This document shows positions 35,161-45,619 of a stretch of DNA of 64,000 bases, piece by piece. The position numbers and the translations under genes are program-made. The stretch covers positions 186,001 to 250,000 of the forward strand of contig NEEC01000023.1 of assembly GCA_002189035.1 (NCBI GenBank), given 5' to 3'. The notes beneath the pieces were generated by a model, which did no database searches, was not told the DNA's origin, and saw only the letters and a list, made by a program, of their open reading frames with translations. How positions within the stretch are numbered: position 1 is the first letter of the stretch; each line of letters opens with the position of its first letter. The DNA comes from Utricularia gibba. Taxonomy: Eukaryota > Streptophyta > Magnoliopsida > Lamiales > Lentibulariaceae.

Positions 35161-36109
35161 GGTCACAGATGAAGAGGGAATACAGTCCCCAGTCGATCGG
35201 ATTCTGCAACAGTACTACCCGGAGAAGTAGCGGATCTGGTCACCGTCGGCGGTGGTAGCGCTTCGATTGGTTCCTAGGGATTTTGGATTGACGATGGATG
35301 ATTTTTGCTGGCGAATTCGGAGATGGCAGTTATGGACCGGGGCCCACCCTATAATTACAAAACGTGTAAATAAAATGGACTCTTGAGCAAAGTCAACAGG
35401 CAGGCATCTCCTGCTTGGTCACTCCACTTTCTAAATACGGGTGCTTTTTCCCATAATTTTCATAAATATTTGTCCACAAAAATAGTCGATACCATAAAAC
35501 ACCCTAAAACCAACTTAAATTATTTTTTACCATGGTTGAAGAAAAAAATCACAATAATGGAGCATAATGAACGACTCAACATCTTGTTGCAGTATATTGT
35601 TCATTTCGAACATATAATCCTCATGATTTTACATTTTATTCTTTTGTAAGAAGGTTTAATACAATATTAAGAAGATTCTTATATTTAAATATGTTCTCTT
35701 CCTCACTCATTACCAATATATGATATCGTTTTTAGATTATTCACCACTATTTTCCTCTTTTTAGATACTCAACTCTCTTATTGAATAGTACCTCATTCTA
35801 CTATTGACATGAGTTCGTATATGCCTCTAACATCAATTGTACAGTTCATTGTTTTAATCATACAAAATTAAACCCAAGACTGCTCGAAGCCAATACTAAT
35901 ATTTTTACCTGCATCATCTATAATTAAAAATAAAACTTAGAATATGAATGTGCATTAAGAGTATTTGAATTTGTTTTCAAATAAAAATTCAAAAAAATGG
36001 AAGTGGGAATTTCGTTTTGGGCTGCGGCCTGTGACTCCAAGCCCGGTTACTGATGTGGATTGCGGATAAGGGAACGGTGAGTGCATCTCTCTGCACTCGG
36101 GTTGGTTCA
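35161..36109. other. Intergenic region upstream of GT14 and bL9
   Basis: Divergent promoter space between GT14 (minus) and bL9 (plus). It includes a dispersed-repeat copy at about 35570-35740. Nothing coding is supported. Confidence 0.5.
35570..35740 (-). repeat. Copy of the dispersed AACAATATCATAT repeat, reverse orientation
   Basis: TATATTGTTCATTTCGAACA at about 35593-35612 is the reverse complement of the core seen near 27.96 kb. It is followed by ATGATTTTACATTTTATTC, matching the copy at 95-260 (ACGATTTTATGTTTTTTC). Decayed, ends undefined. Confidence 0.4.
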
Positions 36110-37452
36110 ATGGCTTCAGCGGCTCCTTCCCTGTCTTCATCGTCTTCTTGTCTTCGCAATTGTAACTTGAGAAGAAGCCCCAACACGGGGGCTGGGGTAA
36201 CGGCCTCTGTTTTCTCTGTGGTTGCTCAGAAGAAAGCTCGGAAGGTCCGCAAGGTATGCTGAAATCGGTGAAGTGTGGTTGCCATTGGTGTGAAATGGGT
36301 TTCTCTGTTTTTTTCTTGTATTTTATAAATGGGCTCTTGGATTTGTAGATCATCTTGAAGGAGGATGTTGCTGAATTGGGGAAGAAAGGGCAGCTCTTGG
36401 ATGTCAAAGCTGGGTTTTACAGGAACTTTCTGCTACCAATGGGAATGGCACAGATTGTGACACCCGATCTTATCAAGTAGGTGGTTTTTACCTGATTCAA
36501 ATGCATTCTTTCCATGGCTCATTGTCTGTGCTCTTTATTCTGCCTTGGTTAAGAGAATGGGAAGTCTGGGTCATGTTTTGCGTGTGTGCACAGGCTTCAG
36601 TATTGTCCCTAGTTTTCTTTAGCAAAATGCTTGTCTTGGGAAATGAAAATGCAAGTATAATAACTACCTGATGCTGCATAGAATATAACACACAATCTAA
36701 GGAGAAGTAAACCATTCCTCTAAAGTAACGTTTTCTTCTTCTGAAAGGTAAAAAATTTGCTGTAATTGGCTGATAATTCTTCATAGGCATGATGCTCATT
36801 GCACCTGAAAAATCATGGCTTATGAATGAATGCACCTGATTTCTAGTTTCTGTCATCCCCATCAGGGAAATGAAGGTGGAAGAGGAGAGAATAGAGGCAG
36901 AGAAGAAACGAGTAACCATCAATCATTTCCACAGGCTACAAAATTACATTTGATGCTAAGAGCTACCTGAATCACACCCCATCTTTTCAACTCTGGCTTT
37001 CAGGTGAAAGAAGAGGCTCTGCAACTCGCTCGAATCTTCGAGACTGTTGGTGGGTTCAAAGTGAAGCGCAAGGGTGGCCAAGGGAAGCAAATCTTCGGAA
37101 CGTAAGTGCAACCACGCTTTATATCGAAAATGCTTGGAAACTACACTCCCTTTTCTCTTCTGATCAAAACTTCCCTCTCTCAATGGTGCGCCCACAGTGT
37201 CACTGCTCAGGACCTCGTGGACATCATCAAGGCGCAGCTTCAAAGGTACTCAGGCCTCAGGCAGGCATACCCTGTTCATATCAGGTTATCAAACCACCAC
37301 AAGTTGATAAACCAGACCTCTTCTTCATCAGGGAAATCGACAAAAGGATCGTCTCCATTCCAGAGATTCGAGAAACAGGAGAATACATTGCAGAACTGAA
37401 GCTCCATCCCGAAGTTGCAGCTCGAGTAAGAGTGATCGTGTACGCCAATTAG
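36110..37452 (+). CDS. RPL9: Plastid 50S ribosomal protein L9 (bL9c)
   Basis: Nuclear gene for the chloroplast large-subunit protein bL9. Six exons: 36110-36253, 36349-36476, 36866-36911, 37004-37101, 37198-37245, 37332-37452, all GT-AG and in phase, giving 194 residues. Exon 1 encodes a Ser-rich transit peptide ([17 protein letters not shown]). The bL9 N-domain follows: [23 protein letters not shown], then [13 protein letters not shown], the long linker helix ([20 protein letters not shown]), and the C-domain with [21 protein letters not shown]. Exon 2 ends at ATCAA|GTAGGT; read through, it meets TAG at once. An in-frame ATG at 36053 would add 19 residues; 36110 is preferred because it opens a typical plastid presequence. 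Complete. Confidence 0.93.
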
Positions 37453-38144
37453 CTTGCCTTCATCAACTCTACTCTAGTCAAGAACCCTACTGTTGTACTC
37501 AAATACACTATTGTGGACGTGAATCGATTTAAATACATTTAATATTTACTTATATTTTTTAATCGAATTGATTTTAATTTACGGTAAATATATTTCAAAA
37601 ATACTAAAAAATAATTATTTTAATTTAATCATGGGTTAGAGTTAGAGCCTAGAGGTAAACCATGGATATCTTATTAAGCGGCAGTTCATTAACAAATCAC
37701 CAATGTTTTAATTTATAAAATACATCATAACAAAATTAGAAACCCTAAACTTCAAATTGTAAAACCAATATCCCGAATTCGAGATCAAAACCTAAACCCT
37801 AATCTTATTTTACGAGACAATTCAATTCTTTATAATTAGAACTAATCTAATTATTTAAATTAGATTAGTTTCAATTGACAAATCCCTTATATCTTATATA
37901 TTGAATAAAATGATTATCAAAACTATAATATAAAGCATTATTTAAGAAATTATCAACTATTAGATCATTTAATTAAAAAAATAATTTACATTAAATGAAA
38001 TGATTTCTTATAATTAAAGCTGATTTAATTATTATATTTTTACTGATAAAAAATCATTATATTTGTAATGAAATCAAATCGAACACGTGTACGGTGTACA
38101 TACTTTTAGCTGGCAAATCCAGGTGAGAGAGATCCCCTCAAATG
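37453..38144. other. AT-rich 5' part of MADS repeat unit A
   Basis: Spacer; from about 37720 it is homologous to the regions upstream of the second and third MADS copies. Confidence 0.6.
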
Positions 38145-38153
38145 CTATATATT
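38145..38153 (+). promoter_or_regulatory. TATA box of MADS copy A
   Basis: CTATATATT, 96 bases before the ATG; the same element and distance occur in copies B and C. Confidence 0.7.
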
Positions 38154-38241
38154 GACCGGAGCGGACCTCCTCCCTCACAAACCTCATCGATCCTTTTCTT
38201 GTTTTCCCTCCATTATTCCTCTTTTGAACCTTCCGTCGAGG

Positions 38242-38715
38242 ATGGGGCGCGGGAAACTCCACCTGAAACCCATCGCCGACCTGAAAGCGCGTAGAAACGC
38301 TTTCAAGAAGAAGAAGACGTCGTTGGAGAAGTCGGCGGGAGAGCTGTCTGTCCTCTGCGGGGACGCCGTCGCGATGTCCATCGAGACGGAGGATGGCCCG
38401 TGGACCTGGTCCAGCGGGCCAGGGGCGCTGGAGCATTTGGCGGCTGAGGAGGCCTCCAATGGCGCCTTCAAGACATACACATTGGATGATTTCGTTGATC
38501 GCGGCGCGGAGGAGATGAGCGACAGCGACAATACAGAATTCCAGTCCATGTCCACAGGGGACTTATGGCGGTTGTCCGATGCGCTGAACATGCAGGTGGA
38601 CGCCGCGATGGAAAGGACCAATGTGTTAGGAATGATGACTCTGCTATATTCACCGGTTCGAGAGATCCCGGCTCTGACTCCGGGAGTGGACCCGGAGCAG
38701 TCGTTCTACTGCTAG
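38242..38715 (+). CDS. Type I MADS-box transcription factor, copy A
   Basis: Intronless gene of 157 residues. The MADS DNA-binding domain occupies about 1-55: MGRGKLHLKPIADLKARRNA, FKKKKTSLEKSAGELSVLCG, then the beta-strand region VAMSIETEDG. The KKKK run and the lack of a K-box and introns fit type I (Mbeta/Mgamma-like, AGL80-type) rather than MIKC proteins. These usually act in female gametophyte and endosperm. The frame is open upstream to 38152, but that begins at a TTG inside the TATA region, so the ATG at 38242 is the start. Compared with B and C, copy A has an extra TN after MER and a different C-terminus (LLYSPVREIPALTPGVDPEQ). All three end SFYC. Confidence 0.82.
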   Translation: MGRGKLHLKPIADLKARRNAFKKKKTSLEKSAGELSVLCGDAVAMSIETEDGPWTWSSGPGALEHLAAEEASNGAFKTYTLDDFVDRGAEEMSDSDNTEFQSMSTGDLWRLSDALNMQVDAAMERTNVLGMMTLLYSPVREIPALTPGVDPEQSFYC

Positions 38716-40154
38716 AACCCCTGGAATGTTCTGCAGTGCAGGATCCTTTTGTTCAACAACATTCATCGTCTCCATTATGAAAGATTCTTTAAATTCAGTG
38801 TGACATATGATTGAATTCTAAACCCTAAATCGAAACCCTAGTCCCCAGATGTCCGGATGGGATTCATCTTTGATTGCTTTGAGAGGTCCGGTCCCTCAAC
38901 CATGATGATACTCTTTGTCTTCCATCCAAATGCTCATGTTCTGTGATACCCTATCCAAATTCTCGTCTCAGGAGGCACCTGGGGATTTTTGGCCGTGCCT
39001 GGAATGTTCCTAGGTTTTGTCTTGGTAGTCTACGCAGTGTCCTAATGTTCCTCTCTTGTCATTATTCGGATACTCACCATCGAAACTATCTAGGCGCATA
39101 CCCTATCAGCCATCTGAGCTTCCACATTTACAGTTGTCCTCCCCCTTCTTGCTGCCCAGATTCTTTCTCCTCTGCTCAGATCTTTTACGCCCAAGTGCTC
39201 GGCTACAGAGTGTCTCCTCCCCCAGCTTTATACTCCTGTATTTTATTCTTGTCAAGTGCTTTCCATTCGGGTTTTGCCATGATGACAATCCTTGCACCAC
39301 ATTTCTTGCCCGCAACGAGATCTCTTCTCGGGTACCTTCCACTCGAATCATATTTTGAAGGAGTTTTTTTTCTACCCAAGTGCCATTTTGAAAGCAGTAA
39401 CTTCCTAGCTACATACTCCCCTCATCTTCTCATCAAGGAAATAGCTTCCCAATCAACTTTTTCCCCTGTATTTGTGATCAAATTGTTCTTCACTTGGATG
39501 TGAACTCTTCTTGGCACATTCCCTCTTAGAGTTGTAATCGTTTCGAACTAGAACCGCAGTTTAGTTTCCAGTTCCGGTTTCTTAATAGGCACATTCCCTC
39601 TCTCGCTTCTCTTTTTGGACATTGTCTACTCGAGAGCTGGCTAAACCCTGGATTTTAAAATATATTACAGAACGGTATTTATTTATTAAATACCCTGCGT
39701 TTTAATGTTTTTTGCATAATGTACTATGTTAAGCTTTCATTTGCAAACTACTTCATAAGAAATCAAACCTAAATTCGATACCTCAAATCTTAAAACCAAA
39801 TTGTATATCAAAAAACCTGACCCCTAAACTCTAAATATTATTTTATTAGACAATTCAATTCTCTATAACTAAAATTAATCTAACTCTTGTATTTCTAAAA
39901 GCACACAAATTAAAAAGTATAAATGGTTATTTGAAGTTTGAATCGAAAAATTCCCTTAAATCGTATATATTTAATAAAATAATTATCAAAACTAAACTAT
40001 AAAACCTTATTTAAGAAACTAACAACTATTAGATCATTTAATTAAAAAATAAGTCACATTAAATCAAATGATTTCTAATAATGATTGAATTTTATATTTC
40101 TTATTTATTTATTACACAGCTGGCAAATCCAGGTGAGAGAGATCCCCTCTAATG
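38716..40154. other. 3' flank of MADS copy A and 5' part of unit B
   Basis: An open frame at 38943-39503 (186 codons) is not supported: the homologous stretch in unit B (40950-41520) is broken by stops and indels. From about 39700 the sequence is the AT-rich upstream part of unit B. Confidence 0.6.
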
Positions 40155-40163
40155 TTATATATT
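40155..40163 (+). promoter_or_regulatory. TATA box of MADS copy B
   Basis: TTATATATT, 96 bases before the ATG at 40252. Confidence 0.7.
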
Positions 40164-40251
40164 GACCGGAGCGGACCTCCGCCCTCACAAACCTCATCGA
40201 TCATTTTCTTGTTTTCCCTCCATTATTCCTCTTTTGAACCTTCCGTCGGGG

Positions 40252-40719
40252 ATGGGGCGCGGGAAACTCCACCTGAAACCTATCGCCGACCTGAAAGCAC
40301 GTAGAAACGCTTTCAAGAAGAAGAAGACGTCGTTGGAGAAGTCGGCGGGAGAGCTGTCCGTCCTCTGCGGGGACGCCGTCGCGATGTCCATTGAGACGGA
40401 AGACGGCCCGTGGACCTGGTCCAGCGGGCCAGGGGCGCTGGAGCATTTGGCGGCTGAGGAGGCCTCCAATGGCGCCTTCAAGACCTACACATTGGATGAT
40501 TTCGTTGATCGCGGCGCGGAGGAGATGAGCGACAGCGACAATACAGAATTCCAGTCCATGTCCACAGGGGACTTATGGCGGTTGTCCGACGCGCTGAGCA
40601 TGCAGGTGGACGCCGCGATGGAAAGGATGTTAGGAATGATGACTGCGGTATTCTCACCGGTTCCAGAGAACCCGGTTCTGACACCGGGAGTGGACCCGGC
40701 CCAGTCGTTCTACTGCTAG
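40252..40719 (+). CDS. Type I MADS-box transcription factor, copy B
   Basis: Intronless, 155 residues, nearly identical to copy A over the first 125 residues. It differs in the last part (RMLGMMTAVFSPVPENPV, then LTPGVDPAQ), which it shares with copy C. The upstream segment lacks the CGAACACGTGTACGGTGTAC stretch present before copies A and C, and with it a CACGTG-type box about 150 bases before the ATG. B may therefore be expressed differently. No lesion in the frame; MADS domain complete. Confidence 0.82.
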   Translation: MGRGKLHLKPIADLKARRNAFKKKKTSLEKSAGELSVLCGDAVAMSIETEDGPWTWSSGPGALEHLAAEEASNGAFKTYTLDDFVDRGAEEMSDSDNTEFQSMSTGDLWRLSDALSMQVDAAMERMLGMMTAVFSPVPENPVLTPGVDPAQSFYC

Positions 40720-42139
40720 AACCCCTGGAATGCTCTGCAGTGCAGGATCCTTTTGTTCAACAACATTCATCGTCTCCATTATGAAAGATTCTTTAAATTC
40801 AGTGTGACATATGATTGAATTCTAAACCCTAAATCGAAACCCTAGTCCCCAGATGTCCGGATGGGATTCATCTTTGATTGCTTTGAGAGGTCCGGTCCCT
40901 CAACCATGATGATAGTCTCTCTATGTGTTCCATCCAAATGCTCATGTTCTGTTATGCCCTATCCACATTCTCGTCTCAGGAGGCACCTGGGAATCTACGG
41001 CCGTGCCTGAAGTGTTCCTAGGTTTTCTCTTGGCACTCTACTCAGTGCCCAATGCTCCTCTCTTGTCATTATTCAGATACTCACCATTGAAACTTTCCAG
41101 GCGCATACCCTATCAGCCATCCGAGATTCCACATTTACAGTTGTGCTAGAGATTATCATCCTTAGCCTCTTCTTGCTCCCTAGATTCTTTCTCCTCTGCT
41201 CAGATCTTTTAAACCCAAGTGCTCGGCTATAGACTGTATCCTCCTCCAGCACTGCTTATACTTTTGTATGTGAGTATTTCTTCCTGCCAAGTGCGTTATA
41301 TTTGGGGTTTTGTCATGATGACGATCCTTGCACAACATTTCTTGCCCGATTATTCATCACAAGGAGATGTCTTCTCGGGCACCTTCGACTCGAGTCTTAT
41401 TCTGAACGAAATATGAAGGAGATGAGTCATTTTAAATGCAATAACTTCCTAGGCACTTACTCCCCTCATCTTCTCATGAAGGAAATAGCTTCCCATTGAA
41501 ATTTTGCCCGTGTATTTGTTATCAAAGTGCTCTTCACCTAGATGAGAATATGCTTGGCGCATTCCCTCTCTCGCTTCTCTTTATGGGCATTGTCTACTCG
41601 AGCCCTAATTAAACCCTGGATTTTAAAGTACCTTACAAAACTGTATTTCTTTATCCAATACCCCTGCTGCGTTTTAAAGTTGCTTGCATAATAGCCTATG
41701 TTAAGCTTTCATTTGCAAACTACTTCATAAAAAATTAATCTAAACCCAATATGTCAAATCTTAAAACCAAATTCGAAATTGAAAAATCTGAGCCCTAAAC
41801 TCTAAATTTTATTTTACGAGACAATTTGAATATTTTTAATTAAAACAAATCAAAACACAAATTAAACAAGTATAAATGGTTGTTTGAAGTTTGAAGTGAC
41901 AAATCCCCTAATTCTTATATATTGAGTGAAATAACTGGCAAAACTAACAACTATTAGATCATTTAATTAAAAAAATAATTCACATTCAATCAAATGATTT
42001 CTTATAATTAAAGCTGATTTAATTATTATATTTCTACTGATAAATAAATCATTATATTTGTAATGAAATCAAATCGAACACGTGTACGGTGTACACACTT
42101 TTAGCTGGCAAATCCAGGGGAGAAAGATCCCCTGAAATG
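40720..42139. other. 3' flank of MADS copy B and 5' part of unit C
   Basis: Homologous to the flank of copy A with many indels; short frames here are not conserved between units and are not called as genes. Confidence 0.6.
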
Positions 42140-42148
42140 TTATATATT
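42140..42148 (+). promoter_or_regulatory. TATA box of MADS copy C
   Basis: TTATATATT, 96 bases before the ATG at 42237. Confidence 0.7.
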
Positions 42149-42236
42149 GACCGGAGCGGACCTCCGCCCTCGCAAACCTCATCGATCATTTTCTTGTTTT
42201 CCCTCCATTATTCCTCTTTTGAACCTTCCGTCGGGG

Positions 42237-42698
42237 ATGGCGCGCGGGAAACTGCACCTGAAACCCATCGCCGACCTGAAAGCGCGTAGAAACGCTTTCA
42301 AGAAGAAGAAGACGTCGCTGGAGAAGTCGGCGGGAGAGCTGGCCGTCCTCTGCGGGGACGCCGTCGCGATGTCCATCGAGACGGAGGACGGCCCGTGGAC
42401 CTGGTCCAGCGGGCCAGGGGCGCTGGAGCATTTGGCGGCTGAGGAGGCCTCCAATGGCGCCTTCAAGACCTACACATTGGATGATTTCGTTGATCGCGGC
42501 GCGGAGGAGATGAGCCACGATACAGAATTCCAGTCCATGAACACAGGGGACTTATGGCGGTTGTCCGACGCCCTGAACATGCAGGTGGACGCCGCGATGG
42601 AAAGGATGTTAGGAATGATGACTGCGGTATTCTCACCGGTTCCAGAGAACCCGGTTCTGACACCGGGAGTGGACCCGGCCCAGTCGTTCTACTGCTAG
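42237..42698 (+). CDS. Type I MADS-box transcription factor, copy C
   Basis: Intronless, 153 residues. It begins MARGKLHLKPI where A and B have MGRGKL. It has ELAVLCG in place of ELSVLCG, and a two-codon deletion where A and B read SDSDNTEF (here SHDTEF). The C-terminus matches copy B. The 5' flank matches copy A, including the CGAACACGTGTACGGTGTAC stretch. The frame is open and the MADS domain complete, so the copy is probably functional. Confidence 0.82.
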   Translation: MARGKLHLKPIADLKARRNAFKKKKTSLEKSAGELAVLCGDAVAMSIETEDGPWTWSSGPGALEHLAAEEASNGAFKTYTLDDFVDRGAEEMSHDTEFQSMNTGDLWRLSDALNMQVDAAMERMLGMMTAVFSPVPENPVLTPGVDPAQSFYC

Positions 42699-42785
42699 AA
42701 CCCCTGGAATGCTTTGCAGTGCAGGATCCTTTTGTTCAACAACATTCATCGTCTCCATTATGAAAGATTCTTTAAATTCAGTGTG

Positions 42786-43037
42786 ACATATGATGAAAGA
42801 TGGCTGTTTCCACTTGAAGCGAAATAACCGAAGGCACAGAACAGATATTTCACGCTTTATGGGCCTATTGGCTTTCTTTTATTTCTTTGTAATTGTACAT
42901 AGTTAGCCCAACAAACAACTCTGCACAATTGTATATATTGAATATCGCTGAAACGGTAACTAGTGGGTTGTTCTTCCACATTTGTGAGCTGTTGCGTTGT
43001 TCTTCCAGAATCCATCTTGAATTCGTACAACATATGA
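42786..43037. mobile_element. 236-bp insertion flanked by 8-bp direct repeats after MADS copy C
   Basis: In units A and B, GTGTGACATATGATTGAATTC is continuous (38802 and 40801 onward, shown here only in part). In unit C the same site is interrupted: ACATATGA occurs at 42786-42793 and again at 43030-43037, with 236 bases between. The empty sites in A and B make this a clean insertion with an 8-bp target duplication, the size made by hAT transposases. Terminal inverted repeats are weak or absent (ends TGAAAGATGG and CGTACA), so the class is uncertain. Confidence 0.55.
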
Positions 43038-44706
43038 CTGAATTCTAAACCCTAAATCGAAACCCTAATCCCCAAATCTCTTGATAGGATGTCATTTTGG
43101 TTATCATCATGTATTTAATTGTTTTTAGGAAATATTTATTACCTTGATATTTAAACTATGTTCGCAACCCAATTTCATTCTCATAAAATCAATTATATTT
43201 TCTTAAATACGTATTTAATTATATAATGTATTTTTATATAATTGATTTTCTTATAAAATCAATTATATCAAATTATCTTCTATGGAAATTAATTTTTGAA
43301 AATTACTTTACTTTTTGTAAAAACACAAAAAACGTATCTTTACTCAGCAAGAATTTTCAATTCTAATAGAATTTAGCGTTACTCTCTAATTGTGTCCATT
43401 CAAGCGCCATCTACATGACTCTTCTTCACAAGAAGATATTGTCCTCATACTTTGCAAACCTTATTAACAAGGTGATATCTTTTCAAACGTTTTATTTCTA
43501 GATACCAAACACTTTGTGATGAATTTAAAAATATAATGAATATTATAAAAAATTCTTCCAAAGAGAGGTATAACTACCTAACCTCTACTTTTAAGATATA
43601 AGATTAAGAAAGATATCTTTATATAATAATCATTTTATTTCATCTATAATCGATATGAAATTCGTTTAATATATTTCAATGCTTACGTGAACCATACTCC
43701 TTCATCTTCTTGAAAACTCAACATTATCGTGAAGATTTACCCCACCATCAATTATAAGTTCAAGTTTAATTATGATACCAAATGCAATGATTCAGCACGT
43801 ACATATACCACTGTTTAGAAAATTGAAAGATGGGTGTTTGTTTAAAAAATCCGACGCGAACATGGCTTGCATTTATTGAAAGAAATCCAGATAGGCATTC
43901 GATACGTCGTCGTTTGCGTTACAGATCAGGAGACATAAAAATCCAACTCCCCATCACTCTTCCCTAATATTTTACAAAAAGGAAAATAAATGATCCGTAA
44001 ATTTGAATAGTATAAATAAATAAAAATCATCCATTATATCACATAGCACATGCTGTAATTACTTTTCTAATGTTATTTTTTGTATAGTTTCCATTTTTTT
44101 TAGATATTTCTATTAAAAAAATCATCAAAAAAACCATATCCGTGGGTCCCACCACGTTATTTGTCACGACAGATCTGAAAGTCCAGCCAGGTCATCGAAT
44201 TTTAAATAGCATGGTATACGTGGCAGCTGGCCACTGGTGCACACTCATATTTGCATGATGCACGTGTAGAATGGCTACCGGTTTACCTACCCGACGGCAT
44301 TCCCTTCCAATACAAAGAAAATAAATTTTTCTTCTAAAAATGTCCATTTTACGCTATTAATTCGGTTTAATATTTTTCGAATTGCATAACGGTGGTTCGA
44401 ATTGAAACAGTGTGGGTTGATTTCAGTTAAGATTCGATTAAATTTTAATATTTCGAACCTTAATTTTTAAATTAATGATTTTATGAAATTGAAAATTAAT
44501 CGATCTAGAATCGATCCCAATTCTAGTGTATTAATCCAAAAGATCTAATCTTCTCTTACAAACATGTTGTTTTTTTGAAGTAAAACATATTTCTTAACAT
44601 GTAATATTCATGAGGATTTTATGACTGAAAATAGAAATTAATAATGGATTTTGGAATTTTTGAATTTAAATTGATTTAATGAGTAATAAGGGGCGGTGGA
44701 CAAGCT
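43038..44706. other. AT-rich intergenic region upstream of the aquaporin gene
   Basis: The first 60 bases still match the MADS 3' flank. The rest is AT-rich with no gene. Around 44150-44290 a less AT-rich block (with CACGTG-like ATGCACGTGT at about 44261) may belong to the aquaporin promoter. Confidence 0.5.
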
Positions 44707-44713
44707 TATAAAG
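44707..44713 (+). promoter_or_regulatory. TATA box of the TIP aquaporin gene
   Basis: TATAAAG, 46 bases before the ATG at 44753. Confidence 0.6.
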
Positions 44714-44752
44714 AAATAGCAGCAGCAGCTCCTCCGCATAGCGTCACCCACA

Positions 44753-45619
44753 ATGCCTTCCGCCAACGACTACTTCAACGTCCCTCTCCGCCGCGTCGCC
44801 GTCGGGAGTCGGGACGAGTTCCGGCATCCCGGAGTCGTAAAGGCGGCGGTGGCGGAATTCATAAGCACTTTCATCTACGTCTTTGCAGCCTCTGGATCTG
44901 GCGCAGCATACAACAAGCTGACAGGAAGCGGCCTCGCCTCCCCCACGGGCCTCGTCGCCGGTGCTATTGCTCAAGCCTTTGCATACTTTGTTGCTGTCTC
45001 TGTCGGCACTAACGTCTCCGGTGGCCATGTCAACCCCGCCGTCACCTTCGGCCTCTTCATCGGCGGTAACGTCACCTTCTTCCGGGGCCTTGCGTACATC
45101 ATCGCTCAGCTTCTCGGATCCGTGGTCGCCGCCGCCCTCCTCATCTTCACCACCGGCGGCGAGGTCCGTAAACTTAGCATTCATTACATGTATTATTTAT
45201 TTCTTTTTTTAATCATATCTCATGAGTTGTGTTCAACCCTTGATGTAAATGATCAGGAGCTTCCTACATTCACCGTCACCGGCGTCTCGATCTGGAGCGG
45301 CTTCGTCCTAGAGATCGTTCTCACGTTCGGGCTCGTGTACACCATCTACGCCACCTCCGTAGACCCCAAGAAGGGAGAGATCGGAATCTTGGCTCCCCTG
45401 GCAGCCGGGCTGATCGTCGGGGCCAGCGTCCTCGCCGGCGGAGCTTTCACCGGCGCCGCCCTGAACCCCGCGTTGGCATTTGGGCCAGCCCTAGTCACAT
45501 TCAAATGGAGGAACCACTGGATTTACTGGGCCGGGCCTGCCATCGGCGGCGCGGTGGCCGGAATCGTGTATGAAGTGTTCTTCATCAACCACTCCCATGA
45601 GCCCATCTCCCAGTTCTGA
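44753..45619 (+). CDS. Tonoplast intrinsic protein (TIP1-like aquaporin) with unusual selectivity filter
   Basis: Vacuolar-membrane channel of the MIP family. Two exons, 44753-45163 and 45257-45619, give 257 residues with six membrane helices. The two NPA loops are present: SGGHVNPAV at 90-97 and GAALNPAL at 203-210. Overall most like TIP1 proteins ([22 protein letters not shown]). The aromatic/arginine filter can be read by spacing from the NPA Asn residues: Q74, V195, A204, L210. TIP1 proteins normally have H-I-A-V, so three of four positions differ, which may alter water, urea or peroxide passage. The intron (93 nt, GAG|GTCCGT ... GATCAG|GAG) is divisible by three and has no stop, so a retained intron would insert 31 residues after the third helix. 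Start from the TATA distance and N-terminal match. Confidence 0.9.
   Translation: MPSANDYFNVPLRRVAVGSRDEFRHPGVVKAAVAEFISTFIYVFAASGSGAAYNKLTGSGLASPTGLVAGAIAQAFAYFVAVSVGTNVSGGHVNPAVTFGLFIGGNVTFFRGLAYIIAQLLGSVVAAALLIFTTGGEVRKLSIHYMYYLFLFLIISHELCSTLDVNDQELPTFTVTGVSIWSGFVLEIVLTFGLVYTIYATSVDPKKGEIGILAPLAAGLIVGASVLAGGAFTGAALNPALAFGPALVTFKWRNHWIYWAGPAIGGAVAGIVYEVFFINHSHEPISQF

Larger units (their letters stand above)
37720..43100 (+). repeat. Tandem array of three ~2 kb repeats carrying MADS genes
   Basis: Three units, roughly 37720-39700, 39700-41700 and 41700-43100, each hold AT-rich 5' sequence, a TATA box, a MADS gene and a shared 3' flank. Spacing between ATGs is 2010 and 1985 bases. Homology extends well outside the genes (CTGGCAAATCCAGG and ATTAGATCATTTAATTAAAA upstream; TAAACCCTAAATCGAAACCC downstream), so whole segments were duplicated. 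The unit edges are approximate. Confidence 0.9.

Noticed and set aside
36720-36860. Possible box C/D snoRNA in an intron of the plastid bL9 gene (CATGATG ... CTGATTT)
   Set aside because: The motifs are short and common, the terminal stem is not convincing, and no methylation guide could be verified by eye.
38943-39503. 186-codon open frame downstream of MADS copy A
   Set aside because: The homologous sequence in unit B is interrupted by stops and indels, and no domain or signal is visible, so it is taken as noncoding flank.
44961-45212. Ser/Pro-rich 83-codon frame inside the aquaporin gene
   Set aside because: Out-of-frame shadow of the aquaporin first exon.
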